NCBI GenBank assembly: GCA_023053685.1
Contig: JALIGW010000001.1
Coordinates: 48,217,859 to 48,281,858, forward strand
Length of the DNA: 64,000 nt
Direction: 5' to 3'
DNA from: Diadophis punctatus similis
Taxonomy: Eukaryota > Chordata > Lepidosauria > Squamata > Dipsadidae
Both the position numbers and the translations under genes were made by a program. This document shows positions 11,576-23,463 of this stretch, piece by piece. The notes beneath the pieces are model-generated. The model was not told where the DNA came from, made no database searches, and worked only from the letters and a program-made list of their open reading frames with translations. The first letter of the stretch is position 1, and every line of letters starts with the position of its first letter.

Positions 11576-13017
11576 ACTGGAATTGATACTGTAAGGGGTT
11601 GTCAGACACAGAACACTGCTACAGAAAATTGAAAAGGTCAGGATAATTATGTATTAAAGCAAACACACATAATTGAGACAGTTGTGTGCCTTATTGTTTT
11701 ATATATGGCATTATTTGTTGAACAGGCTATTGCGTACTTCCCAGGACACAATACAGGAACCAACAGCCCAGAATTTCTACTGCTACCACCATCTGTTTTA
11801 ATACGACAATTTGGGCATTTGTGTTTAATATTTTTTAATCAAAAATTCTCCCTTCTGGGCACACATTTCCACCATCACTATTATTTCAAATAAGATAATA
11901 TACTAGTGCACTAAATGTTTGCACTTATAGATTTCTTTAACAATATTTAAAGAGATTTACTGTAAATTAATGCCAATAAATTAAGACTGTCCCAATACAT
12001 TTAGAAATCACTCCAATTAAAATATTTGATATCCACAAAAGCCTCTGTATCCTTGCCATTATAAACTCAATTAACAAATTTAGTGTTATTTCAGGAAACG
12101 CCATACAGTGTATGTGTCTAAGGAGGTTGCTTCATGACATATAATGAGCCTTCAGTGCCATCATGGGTGTGATTAATTCTAACATCTATCCGCCAGACAT
12201 TTTTATCATATAAAGCCATATTTTCTGCTATTTCAGCAGGAAATAAATGCTGATGGAAAGTGAGTACTAGAATTAATTCTGCAATATTCCAAAGTCAACT
12301 TATCCTTGTTCCAATATATCCACTCACTATTTGCTGAATGCTTACTAGATTCACATTCTATGCAATCAACTGTTAGTTTGCCACATGGTAGGTCACAGAT
12401 GCAAAACATAAACAAATTATCTGCTTCCCCCCCCCCCCGATCACCATCTTTATATAAAGATATAAAATTGGGCCATTCTGTATTGGCCCTAGAGCTCTCC
12501 AAAACCATGCCCAACCACAGGGACTCATCATGCCTATTTGACTGGCCCACCCCAGGAAGCTGCAATGCAGTTTCAGAGGAAGCTTGGGTTTTTTCCTGAA
12601 ACTCTGCCTCACAGCTCAGTCTTGTCACAGCTTGGAATGAACAGGTGACAAAGCAGGTAACTGAGGCCATGGAATGAATTGTTCCTCATTACTCCCCTCT
12701 TGGTTGCAGCCAAGTAAAATTTTGATGTTTAACTTCTTGTTTGTTATAAAAATAAATTTGGGGGGATTCTGATTTATCATGGACAGCTGATAATCAAAAA
12801 TGATGAATAATCATTCCTTCATCTTATGAAAGTGACTAATATCCTGGGGGAAGGGAAAATTTAAATATTTCCTGTAACTCCAATGTCTTGTTATTCCAGG
12901 GGATTCCCCAGCAGACTTGGGAGAGAGGACCAGAGGGACCTGTGAAAAGTTAGTGCAGTTTACAGAAAATCATACATTTTGAAAGACTAAATTAAAAATG
13001 AATACATTGATACTTAC
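11576..13017. other. Intronic sequence downstream of the pore exon
   Basis: Intron following the 13018 donor. Holds a C12 run at 12428-12439. Open frames at 12233-12670 on both strands have no recognisable domain. Confidence 0.5.
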
Positions 13018-13444
13018 AGCCAATCATCATCATAGCAACAGCAAAGATCTTCTCTCCATCCGTTGTTGGTGCAATGTTCCCAAATCCAACACTTGTCAGA
13101 CTAGTCATTGTAAAATATAATGAAGAGATATAAACAGAATCCTTGCTTGGTCCGCCTTCCCATTTTCCAGTTGTTGCGTTCAATTGATAGGGCGATCCTA
13201 TGGATTCCCCTAGCTGGTAGAGCCAGCTTTCATTTCGTATTGTGTTTTTATCCTCATTGATAACTTCATAGTCCCCAATACTGTACCAAATGCAGGCCAG
13301 CCAATGGGCTGCAAGACCAAAGACACACACCAAAAGTACCAAGACAGCCGCTCCATATTCAATATAGTGATCCAATTTTCGAGCCACACGACCCAGTCGA
13401 AGCAGCCTGACTACTTTAAGGGAACTGAACAGACTACTGATGCC
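13018..13444 (-). CDS. KCNH1: KCNH1 exon, S4-S5, turret, pore and start of S6
   Basis: 427 nt, 142 codons plus one base. It starts [23 protein letters not shown] (S4 with regularly spaced arginines), then S5 (about [22 protein letters not shown]), a long extracellular turret with two N-glycosylation sequons (NES, NAT), the pore helix and selectivity filter SVGFGNIAP, and the beginning of S6 ([11 protein letters not shown]). The acceptor is tcctttag|GGC and the donor is T|gtaagta. No exon for the rest of S6 and the C-linker was found between here and position 1, so the next intron is at least 13 kb. Confidence 0.96.
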
Positions 13445-14755
13445 CTAAAGGAACAAACAAGCAAAACAACCCATTAGTATTTAGTATTATTTTATAATGT
13501 AATATTTTTGTGGAGAATAAGTTGACTTCATATTTACATAGATCCAAAGTCCCATTACAGTTGCAAAATTAAATTTATGGAGGCCAAATAAGTAATTTAT
13601 CTAAAGTCAGCTTTATCTTTGATACATCCTATAAGTGAGAAGGATGAAAAGTTAGATCCGAAGTCAGAAAATTAGATTGATTAGTTTACAGTAAATCTGA
13701 CATATCTTAATTTCCTTGGAGTTATCCTTGTATTAGGGTCTCCTATGTCCCTTTTCAATTTTGAAAGCATCCTAAAATATCCTAAAACTTTTAAGTATTT
13801 ATTTAATGCAAAGTTTCTTTGATCACTCTATCATAAAAAATATTTCTCAATTTCTCTTAGAAATAGCTTTCAACAAAAACTATGATCTACTCTTAAAATA
13901 CATTTGATTTCATTGAATCAAGGTAATTTCATAATAAAAATTACTACGGTAATGATACATTAGCCTTCTGCAAGCTAGTATACCTGTACCCTCCAGCTAT
14001 TTTGTATAATAAGTCTCAGTATTTCTAAGCAGCACTTTCACAATACATGCAAACTGATGGTTGATGCCAGATTGAAGAAGTCTGTTTTATATCCTTATAA
14101 TCAATAATTTTCACATTAAAGGAGGACAATGCTATTTGGACTAATTGAAATTACTTCCTCGCCATATTTCAAAATGCAATATATCTCTGCCAAACAAACA
14201 ACAATCTAACAATTTCAATTAAATGATTAAAGCAAGCTTAACAAAAGGAACAACAAATTAAGTATATAAAGTAGTTTCAGTGATGCCAGCAATTATTTGA
14301 ACAAAATTCCTTTCTGAGTTTTTTTTATCAGTCCCTTTTTCATTTAGATGAAATGGGATCTGGCAAACAAAAATAGAACTGACTGAGCACTTTTAAGAAA
14401 TCATCACTGTAGCTTGCTTCTTCATGTCTTCGTGGATTATTTTTAAGGAAATATATGCCACAGAATCAAAAATTATTTAGAATATTTAATACATCACTAA
14501 AATATATGAATTAGAAGCAGCTATACATATTTCTATACATAGCTATAAAAATAGATTTCCCTGTGACCCATAGGACATATTTTGCAATGGCACTGTAACC
14601 TCACTCAAACAGAGGAAACACACACACACAGACACACTTCACACAATGTATGAAAAACTAAGTTATAACAGCAATTCAATCTAATACATCAACAAGGTCT
14701 TAATGTTTTTCAAAGTTACTATCCTTCTGCAAATGCTTATTCTACCTTCACCTTA
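13445..14755. other. Intronic sequence, nothing recognised
   Basis: AT-rich intron upstream of the S4-pore exon. Its polypyrimidine/acceptor region is next to 13445. A short CA-rich stretch lies at 14619-14640. Confidence 0.5.
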
Positions 14756-15765
14756 TTGTTAAATTCAACACAGGGTAGATCTGTGCTAAAATTCTATCTA
14801 AGGTCTACATGGGGCTCCCCTTCAAAAGCATTCAGAAGCTACAGCTGGTACAGAATGCCAGCCATTCCCAGAGAAGGAGCTTGCTGTGAACTCAGTCTGC
14901 CAAGGAATTTCAACTCAAGAACAGCTTTTTCCAGTATGATTTGAATTTGAATTTATTAAAATTTCTATGCCGCCCAACTCCCAGGGGGACTCTGGGCGGC
15001 TCACAACAGGGTATAGAAACAACAATCAGTAAAAACATTTTTAAAACATATTTATTTATTTATTTTATTTATTAAAATTTCTATGCCGCCCAACTCCCGG
15101 GGGACTCTGGGCGGCTCACAGCAGATATAGAAACACATAAAAATAAAACAATTTTTAAAAGGAGCCATGTTAAAATACTATCTATTTAAAAAAACTTTCA
15201 TTCATACCCTGCCTGCCGGAAGAGCCAAGTTTTTATTGCTTTACGGAAGGCCAGCAGGGTGGGGATAATATTAAAATACAAGCAATATTTAAAAAGAACT
15301 TTCACTCCAACATGCATACATGGGCCGGTCTAACAAGACCACATCTTAGGGTCATTGGCCCCATGCCTGCCAGAAAAGCCAGGTCTTAAGCTCTTCCCGG
15401 AAGGCCAGTAAGGTGGGGGTAGTACGGATCTCGGGAGGCAAATGATCCCAGCCCTGTTGAACATTCTGACACCAGAAGTGAGATCTACCTCCACCCTTCT
15501 GGCCTTCCAGAAAGGTCTTAAAAGCTGGTTTTGCCAGCTGGCTTGGGACCTGATGGGGACGCTCTTCACTGGATGTGGTTGACAGGGTAAGAAGACCTCA
15601 CCACATGCCATCCATCCCCTTGGTTTTAGTTCTTATTTAAGTCTTCCTAGTTTTAACTGTTTGTATGTTCATCTTTTTACTATTTTTAAGCCACCCAAAG
15701 ACACCTTATTGGTGAAATGGATGGTGTATATGTTTAATAAATAACTAAATAAAATAATTATGCCA
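14756..15765. mobile_element. Nested L2-clade LINE fragments
   Basis: A plus-strand copy (about 14756-14940, resuming about 15480-15765 and ending AATAAATAACTAAATAAAATAA) is split by a minus-strand copy (about 14941-15478). The minus copy carries the L2 3' signature ATGCCGCCCAACTCCC...GGGCGGCTCAC twice (14970 and 15085) and a stretch related to the C-terminal codons at 50160-50250. No intact frame. The internal boundaries are approximate. Confidence 0.75.
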
Positions 15766-15973
15766 CCACTAAAAAGGTACAGTCCCTAAACACAGCCAAA
15801 ATTGTGCTAAACAACATTGGCTTAAACGTAAAGCAATGCTGCATGCATTAATTGTGGTACTGAAGCGAAATAGGGCTACACAAGTTTTGTGCAAATCGAG
15901 ACTTTCTTTTTCCATGTCTCAATTAGGATTCAGAGAAAAAGTAGTCATTCAAAACAGCCCAAGGAGATAATAC
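15766..15973. other. Intronic sequence
   Basis: Nothing recognised between the LINE fragments and the hAT element. Confidence 0.45.
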
Positions 15974-15981
15974 TTACAACT

Positions 15982-16146
15982 CAGTGGTAGGTTGCTCCCG
16001 GTTCGGCCTGGTTCTAAGAACCGGTAGCGCTGGCGGCAGAAGGCTCCGCCCACCTGCCCGGGACGCTTCTGCATGTGCAGAAGCATTGCACATGTGCGCA
16101 AGCGCGCACACGAACCGATAATAAAGGCTTTTAGAACCCACTACTG
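15982..16146. mobile_element. hAT-type miniature element (ACCGGTTC family)
   Basis: 165 bp starting CAGTGGTAGGTTGCTCC and ending AGAACCCACTACTG, flanks TTACAACT (15974-15981) and ATACAACT (16147-16154), 7 of 8 matching. It shares the TTCTGCA.ATGTGCAGAAG palindrome and ACCGGTAGC with the 580-768 copy, in inverted orientation. Confidence 0.85.
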
Positions 16147-16154
16147 ATACAACT

Positions 16155-16654
16155 GCATAAAAGCTATTGCTGATAGTAAAACAAAAATGTTTAACAGCAT
16201 TTCTCAAACTAAAAAAAGTCAGGACAACTCTTGAGGAAGAAGTTTCCAACTAAAGAGCTACCCAGAGTATGGCCTTCCATGTTCCACTAATCTAAACTGT
16301 CATAGTGGTAGGTCACACGGAGGTGTGAAAGTTAGTTGGTCAAAAGTAAACAACCCAATCCTGGTTCAAGGCACTATTAAAAAAAGGACTGGACAGAAAG
16401 TGCACTCTCACAGAAAAGATAATTGCGACTGGCCATTTACATAGAGGAGGCAAAATAAATTGGATTTTCATTGCAGTATAAATAGAACTGGGATTCTTTC
16501 ATAATGGTTTCATGGTTCTGCTACAATAAATCTGCTTATCTCAGTCTTCATGTCCTGAGAAACTCTTGCAGTATTTTGCCTTGCCAGCTGAGAAGCCTGA
16601 TAGGCAGCATCTATAAAGCAGGAAGCCTATACAAAGAAGTAATCCAGTCTCCAG
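16155..16654. other. Intronic sequence, nothing recognised
   Basis: No exon or repeat family recognised. Confidence 0.45.
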
Positions 16655-16712
16655 GTTTATTTATTTATTTATTTTGTTATTTTTATATGCCGCCCAACTC
16701 CCGAAGGACTCA
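16655..16712 (-). mobile_element. L2 LINE 3' end scrap
   Basis: TTTATTTATTTATTT...ATGCCGCCCAACTCCCGAAGGACTCAGG, the reverse of the L2 3' end seen at 49944-50020. It abuts BovB sequence at 16713 without a gap. Confidence 0.8.
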
Positions 16713-17335
16713 GGTTGCCAAAGGAGTGAGACAAGGCTGTATACCCTCCTCTTATTTATTTAGCCTACATGCAGAATATATATTGAGGGAAGCTGGGTAG
16801 GAGGGTTTAAAATTGGAAGAAGAAAATTGGAAGAAGAAATATCAGTAATGTGCACTATGATAATGACATTACTCTGACAGCTAAAAATGCAAATAATCGG
16901 CAAGCTTTAGTAATGAAAGTCAAAGGGCATGGTGGAAAATGGGACAAGGATTAAATGTAAAGATCAAAATAATCACAACAGACACAGCAGCCAGTCCCAG
17001 AATAGACAATGAAGATATCGAAATGATGGATAGCCTCTGCCTTTGAAGATCATCTATCAATAGTAGAACCAGTAGTCAAAAATGCACTGCAGACTAGCAC
17101 TTGGTAAAGTAGCCATGAAGGAGATGGAAAAGATACTCAGATGCCATGATGTGTCTATACCTACAAAGATCAGAATTGTTCAGGCAATGGTTATCCTGGT
17201 GACATCTATGGAGGCAAAAGTTGGACTTTGAAAAAGCAAGATTGAAAGAATATTGATGCTTTTGAACTTTGGTGTTGGAGAAGACTCCTGAGAATCCCAA
17301 GGACAACCAAGAAAACAAGCAAATAGTTCAATGAA
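16713..17335 (+). pseudogene. BovB (RTE) LINE reverse transcriptase fragment
   Basis: Plus-strand frames give VAKGVRQGCIPSSYLFSLHAEYILREAG, then degenerate YDNDITLTA..ANN.QALVMKVK, later DAFELWCWRRLLRIPRTTKKTSK. These are the RT core after the catalytic aspartates and the C-terminal part of BovB/RTE ORF2. Several stops and shifts. BovB is known from squamates and, by horizontal transfer, ruminants. Confidence 0.88.
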
Positions 17336-18359
17336 CAAATCAATCCAAGGTTCTCACTTAAGGCACAGATGACCAGGATCACATTATCACATTTCAGATA
17401 CGTAAAGACCTATGGTAGTTCTTTGGAGTAGTTTATAATAGTGTAAAGTTATAGTAACAGAATCTTGCAAGTGTGAATGCATCCCCCCCCCCTTATCTTC
17501 ATGAGAACTAGGGAGAATTATGTTTACTCAGCTTACATTCTTGTTCTGGACTCAATCCTCTTTTATCTAAACCACTATCTTGAGAGTGGTTCTTTTCCTG
17601 CCCCTCAAGATCATTCCTGCTGCCCAATACAGGTTGCTAAAAGTTGACACTAATAGGACATAATATATCAATCAATGAAAGATCAAAATAGCTTTTTTCA
17701 TCAAACCTGGCCAATTGTCTCCTGCCCTAAAGTAAACTGGTTTGCAAAAGAGCCAAAATGATCAGCTTCCTCCAAACCTTGTGTGATTGCCATTTGCCAT
17801 TTGCCTGACAGCACTGAATTAAAAAAAAAATCTTAGAATAATGATGTAGTTCAAGGATCATTTCCCCACCACCACCACCTCCCCTGAAAATTGCCTGGTT
17901 ACATTCCTGTTTAAAGGATTAGGACAGCCTTCTCCCAAAAAAGCATTAATCATCAGCATCATTTAGCTCATCAGTCTACCTCTGCAAAAGGCAAGAAGCT
18001 CTTCCAGCTTGTCCATGTCTACAGGTCAAGGTGAAACCCATCCATTATATTCGACAGCTAGCTATCTCAATTTCCACTGTCTAAAATCTTCTTTCAGGTT
18101 ATGCTCAGGTTTACAGCATGAGTCAGAACATGTGCAAACTATTTTTATCATTAATATGTTTTGCAAACTTGTCACAGCGGGTTGTAGGTGTTACGCAGAG
18201 GACTTTTTAAGACAGGACAAGGACATGAAAGCCAAAAGGGAGTAATCAAGCTGAGAAAAGTGGTTTCCAGCAGGTGCAATTCTTGTTCATGAACATGCTG
18301 GCTTATTTGCAATTCTAAATGTTCCTTAGCATTACCAGGATAACTATTTTTCTGGCACT
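17336..18359. other. Intronic sequence, nothing recognised
   Basis: Includes a C-run near 17485 and an A-run near 17821. No exon or named repeat. Confidence 0.5.
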
Positions 18360-18895
18360 TAGAATAGAATAGAATACAATAGAATAGAATTCTTTATTGG
18401 CCAAGTGTGATTGGACACACAAGGAATTTGCCTTTGGTGCATATGCTCTCAGTGTACATAAAAGAAAAGATACATTTGTCAAGAATCATGAGGTACAACC
18501 CTTAATGATTGTCATAGGGTACAAATAAGCAATCAGGCAACAATATTGATATAAATCGTAAGGATACAAGCAACAAGTTATAAGTGGGAGGAGATGGGTG
18601 ATAGGAATGATGAGAAGACTAACAGTAATAGTAATGCAGCCATAGTGAATAGTTAGACAGTGGTGAGGGAATTATTTGTTTAGCAGAGTGATGGCGTTCA
18701 GGGGGGAAACTGTTCTTGTGTCTAGTTGTCTTGGTGTGCAGTGCTCTATAGCGATGTTTTGAGGGTAGGAGTTGAAACAATTTATGTCCAGGATGCGAGG
18801 GGTCAGTAAATATTTTCCCGGCCCTCTTTTTGACTCGTGCAGTATACAGGTCCTTCTTGACACATATACAATCTTATTTTTTCCCAAAGATTGTG
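18360..18895 (-). mobile_element. LINE 3' end with (AATAG)n tail, minus strand
   Basis: On the minus strand it ends CTTGGCCAATAAAGAATTCT followed by ATTCT units (18361-18392), as at 5520-5790 and 53395-53640. Upstream lies a decayed coding remnant (about 18672-18887, ...KRGPGKYLLTPRILDINCFN...). A CR1-like or related LINE; exact clade not settled. Confidence 0.75.
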
Positions 18896-19454
18896 GCTAA
18901 TATTTTTGTTTCAAATGAGATTCAGGTGCCCACTTGTGAGTAATCCTTCAAGGGAGGTTCAAATCATAGAAACACTTAGGCCTAGGAACTAATCACATGA
19001 CTGCAATGGATTGTCTATAATACACTCCATTCAAACATGTTCCAAACTTTTATTTAACACTTCCTGTGTGCAGTGGTAGAAATAATACAGGAGGTGGCTT
19101 TGTTCTCCTAATGCTTGCAAGTTTGGGTAGCAACTGAACCTAGCACAGACTGGGCAACCTATTGCTGCATGCTGCCTCTGCAAGGTTTTCACAGGACCCT
19201 TAAAGAAAAAGATGTGCTAAGCCTCCGGTAACTTAATGGATCTCTTTAAGTAAAACACTCTTCAATCCATCACTAAAATGTTGGAAGAAATAAGACTAGA
19301 ATTCCAATCTCAACACTTCCAGTGATGTCATTACATGGCTTGCAATACTTGGCTACTAAAAAATAATTCATAAGCAGAAATTCCATTCACATAAACGTTT
19401 CTCATCTCTGTGCTGGTAGAACAGATTGCACAGCTATAGGAAGCCATACTTATA
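18896..19454. other. Intronic sequence, nothing recognised
   Basis: No exon or repeat family recognised. Confidence 0.45.
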
Positions 19455-19685
19455 AGAGCCGCGGTGGCACAGTGGTTAGAATGCAGTACTGAAGGCTACT
19501 TCTGCTGACTGCCGGCTGACTGCAATTTGGCAGTTCGAATCTCACCAGGCTCAAGGTTGACTCAGCCTTCCAAGGTCAGTAAAATGAGGACCCAGATTGT
19601 TGGGGGAAATATTCTGACTCTGTAAACCACTTAGGGCTGTAAAGCACTGTGAAGCCGTATAGAAGTCTAAGTGCTGTTGCTACGG
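19455..19685 (+). mobile_element. tRNA-derived SINE
   Basis: Starts AGAGCCGCGGTGGCACAGTGG (A box GTGGCACAGTGGTTAGAA) and has a B box CAGTTCGAATC. It continues with GTAAAATGAGGACCCAGATTG, shared with copies at 46669, 56036 and, inverted, 49325. RNA polymerase III promoter boxes are still recognisable. Confidence 0.88.
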
Positions 19686-19904
19686 TATACTTATTGCAAT
19701 GAAGTTGTAATGAATTGTGAAAATGCTTTTTCAATGGAATGCAATGGAAAAGCAGAATCAAAATACCAGATCTGTCACTTGTACAAGGGGTAAGAGAAAC
19801 GTTTTAGGCTAGCAGTCTTGTATCAGTGTGCCAAGAAATATTAAGTAGCATTTCCCCTATTGCACTGTCTAAATTAAACATTGTCATAATGTCTATGGAG
19901 ATTC

Positions 19905-20135
19905 TCAATCATCCAAGTCATGGTTGTCCCAAAGGTGGTTTTCCAAAAGGCAACTGGACTTTCTTGGGTTTTTTTCCCTTAAAAACATTTAGCTTCTCAT
20001 CCAAGAAGCTTCTTCAGTTAATGTCAGAACTAAACTGAACTGAAGAAGCTTCTTGGACGAGAAGTGAAATGTTTTCAAAGGAAAATAATCCAAAAAGTCC
20101 AGTTGCCTTTTGGAAAACCACCTTTGGGATGAACA
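19905..20135. repeat. Large inverted repeat, about 200 bp
   Basis: The left arm CCCAAAGGTGGTTTTCCAAA (19928) continues with GGCAACTGGACTTTCT. The right arm ends GGAAAACCACCTTTGGG (20112-20128). The centre repeats AAGAAGCTTCTT in both arms. Similar hairpin repeats occur widely in vertebrates; the family is not certain, possibly an end of a Penelope-like or related element. Confidence 0.7.
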
Positions 20136-21619
20136 GTTTCATAAAGTGCAGTGGAGATTCCTGAATTCAACTGCTCTCAAATTCTGAAATTGAATCTGCT
20201 GCCATGCTATAAAAATGAAATAAAATCCAGCAATAAAATATTCTGGTGAATCCAAAAATAAATAAAAAACCACTGAACAGTTTCTCCTGATAAACAGCCT
20301 TTCCTGATGCAGGTAATTCTAATTTCTCACTACTACTGATATGACTTATTCAATCATTCCAAGTTGAAACTACTTGTTAGTCAGCCTGGAGAAGTCAATT
20401 TACATTGAACCACAAGGCTTATTGTGTAGCTGGGGGGTATCATTATTTCTCATCAGCCTAACCTACCTTACAGGTCCATTGTGAATCATGTATGCTGCCA
20501 CGTGTTGTTTTCAAGAAAGCTGTAATTCAATTGTAATAAAGTAAAATTATAAAAATATAACTGAATTATCTTCAGGGAAAGCTATCTATCTTCTCTTTGC
20601 TGTGAAGTTCACCAAGCTGCTATTACTCGATTATGTCGGTAGATAACTATGCTGAGGCCTGAGGGAAGTGACCTTGATATCTTGGTCAATTAGGAAAGGA
20701 AAACATTTCCAAATGCATATGGAGATATACAGCTGATTTCTACCAGTCAATCACTTTTCAGAAAAATCATCCATTCCAAAATTTAAAACAATTTTGAAAT
20801 CACAAAAATACTCACAGGAAAGAACGCATTCAAAACGAGTTAGAATGCTGCCCTTTCCCAATGTTCTGAGCAGAGAGTCAGCCTTCCATTAATTAAATTA
20901 AATAAATGCTCAGTCAACACACACAGCACAAGGAAAGCAAACTATTTATCTACATTATTTCATTAACACCTATTTTAGCAGATTACAGGCATTAATCATT
21001 TTAAATGCAGCAGGAAAAGCAAGCCACTGGGGAAAAAAATAAGAGAATCCTAGTTATCTAACGTAAATTGCATCATTTGCTATGGGAAGTTTTTCCCCCA
21101 CTGTTAACAGCCAAGCATTGTATTTGCTTGGTTCTGGTGTATTATCAGAAATGAGAGGATGAAGTACAGAGAATTAAGCAAGAGGTGCAAATAAAAGATC
21201 ATAACAAGGACTAGGGCTTGTACCTGATCCATGGCAGTCATTGGGATTCTTTCATAACTGCTTCATAATTTTGCAACAGTTAATGTATTTATCAGATTCT
21301 TCATGTCCTGGAAATAGTTTCTTGCAATATTTGCCATGTCCCCCAAAAATAAAAGGACTGAATTAATTCTGGTGACTCCTTACTCCCACTATATTAGAGG
21401 CAAATTTTATATTTTTATGATTTAAACCATGGCCACAAACACTTCTACCAACCCAGTAATCACTGAACAGGTCACTAATGCCTTCCTTCAGCAGCAGACA
21501 TACACAACCTAACATCAGAAGCGGGTAACTGCCCTTAATGAACAGTTGACTCAAACTGTGGACCAAATGGCACAAAAGTCAGGGCAGATCTAGCAATTAC
21601 CAGTTGTCACAAAGCCTAC
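20136..21619. other. Intronic sequence, nothing recognised
   Basis: About 1.5 kb without a recognisable exon or repeat. Confidence 0.5.
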
Positions 21620-22030
21620 TACAATTATTTATTTACTTCTTTTATATGGCCACTCATCTCACTTCCATGGATGGCATACAGTTAAACCACAAGTAAAGTC
21701 ATAATCTTCTACCATTAAAAACAATTTAAAATTTAAAAAATTAATTTAAAATTCAGTAATAAAAAGACAAAGAAGAGTGAACTTTAACAATATAACCATT
21801 TAATGTGCTGCATATTTCCTTGGGACCTCGCAGCCCAATGGCATCTTGGGCCAAGTTTTAAGGGCCTTCTGGAAGGCCAGAAGGATTGGGATCAATGTCA
21901 CCTTAGGAGAAATGAGGTTCTAGAGGACAGGTACAACAGCAGAAAAGGCTGTCTCTCTGGATCCTGCCAAATGAAGTTCCTTGGTTGATGGGACCTGCAA
22001 CATGCCCCTTCTCTGGTCCTGATGTGGCAG
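21620..22030 (-). mobile_element. L2-like LINE 3' fragment, degenerate
   Basis: Contains GGCCTTCTGGAAGGCCAGAAGG and GTTGATGGGACCTGCAACATG, related to the reverse complement of the L2 C-terminal and 3' region at 50160-50330. No open frame. Confidence 0.65.
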
Positions 22031-22539
22031 ATTGATGTAAGTGGAACTATATTGCATCAATCCCTGGACTCTTCACCAGATAAATATGATGTTAACTCCA
22101 GGGAGAATGAAGTCCTTCATCACTCAATGAGAATAATGTATCTCCGTGAGACAGGGGAGATTTTCCATAGATTACTCCTGGGCAAGATTTATAATTGGAT
22201 TCTTAACTAGGAGGTGGAGTGGCTGTCAAATGGAAAATCCACCTCCTGGAAAGCAGCACTCCCGTTCTGGATGATTAAAATTAGCCTTTGCCTTAACTGT
22301 CTGTCTCCTCAGCCAAATCTTCAGATGTGGGAGCCAGCAGAATCCAATTAGCCTGCAGAAAGTAAAACAGGTGCACATAATATCCTTGTTTCAGGAGATT
22401 TTGGGGTAAAATTGGCCTATTAAACTTCCTTTCTCTGAATCTACTATGATATATTTGTGGATTTGACTGGTTGAGTATATGCTATCAAGCTCCTTTCAAC
22501 ACTTAGCAGCCACTAAAATAGTCTTTTTCCAGGTTGATG
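22031..22539. other. Intronic sequence, nothing recognised
   Basis: No exon or named repeat recognised. Confidence 0.45.
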
Positions 22540-23285
22540 TCTCCCAGTCTAATCCTTTGGGTCTTCCAATGGTGACCCTTTGTAATTGAGTCCATCCACC
22601 TTACCAACGATCCTCCTCTTCTTATTCTCCTTCCATCTTTCCCACTGTGAAGGACTTCTAAAAAAAAGCAAGTTGTTTACATAATTATTCAAAGTAGGAT
22701 AATTTGAGCTTCATCATTTGTGTTTCGATCAAAAGTTCTGGAGTGATTTGTTTTACAATCCATTTGTTTTCTTGACAACCCATGGTATTTTCTGAAGTCT
22801 TTTCCATCATCAGAGTTCAAGGGCATCAATATTCTTTCTATCCTGCTTTGTTCTACTTCCACAGAATGTTACATGGAAAATGATTGGCTGCACAATTCTC
22901 ATCTTGATAGGTATTCAATAAATCATGGCATCTGAATATTTTCTCCAGGGCTTTCTTTGCTCTCTACCAAATGCTAGTTTATGGAATATTTCTTGATAAC
23001 TGTCTCCTTTACTATGGATGGTCAATTGAAAACAATTCAAAAATTATCTCCCATCTTGGTATCTTCACTATCAATCTGGGACTTATTGCTGTATCTGTTG
23101 TCAATATTTTGGTCTTTTTCATATTTAATTTTAGTCCCATTTCTTCACTGACTTCCTTGACTTTCATTACTGCAGCTTATAATTCATTTGCATTTTCATT
23201 CAGCAGAGTGGTTTCATCAGCATAATGCAGTTTATTGATATTTCTCGCTCCAGTTTTAAAACCATGTTCATCTCCTTCCATCAAT
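22540..23285 (-). pseudogene. BovB (RTE) LINE fragment, minus strand
   Basis: Minus-strand translation near 23230-23050 gives NINKLHYADETTLLNENANEL and MGLKLNMKKTKILTTD, the catalytic YADD region of BovB/RTE in decayed form (YADE instead of YADD). The rest (22540-23050) matches the BovB region after it, for example the reverse of GAATATTTTCTCCAGGGCTTTC. Non-functional. Confidence 0.87.
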
Positions 23286-23322
23286 GTGGATTAGGTAGGC
23301 ATTTTTCAAGCAAATGCTGTAT

Positions 23323-23463
23323 CAGGGGTGGCCAAACTATGGTTCTTTGAGGACCTGTGGACTTCAACTCCCAGAATTCCTGAGCCAGCCATGCATGCAT
23401 GGCTCAGGAATTCTGGGAGTTGAAGTCCACAGGTCCTCAAAGAACCATAGTTTGGCCACCCCT
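23323..23463. mobile_element. Near-perfect palindromic hAT-like miniature element
   Basis: About 140 bp whose two arms of about 63 bp are exact inverted copies (CAGGGGTGGCCAAACTATGG at the left) around the centre CCATGCATGCATGG. It contains GGGAGTTGAAGTCC. No clean 8-bp duplication was found because the right terminus is altered (CCCCTCTG). Confidence 0.85.
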
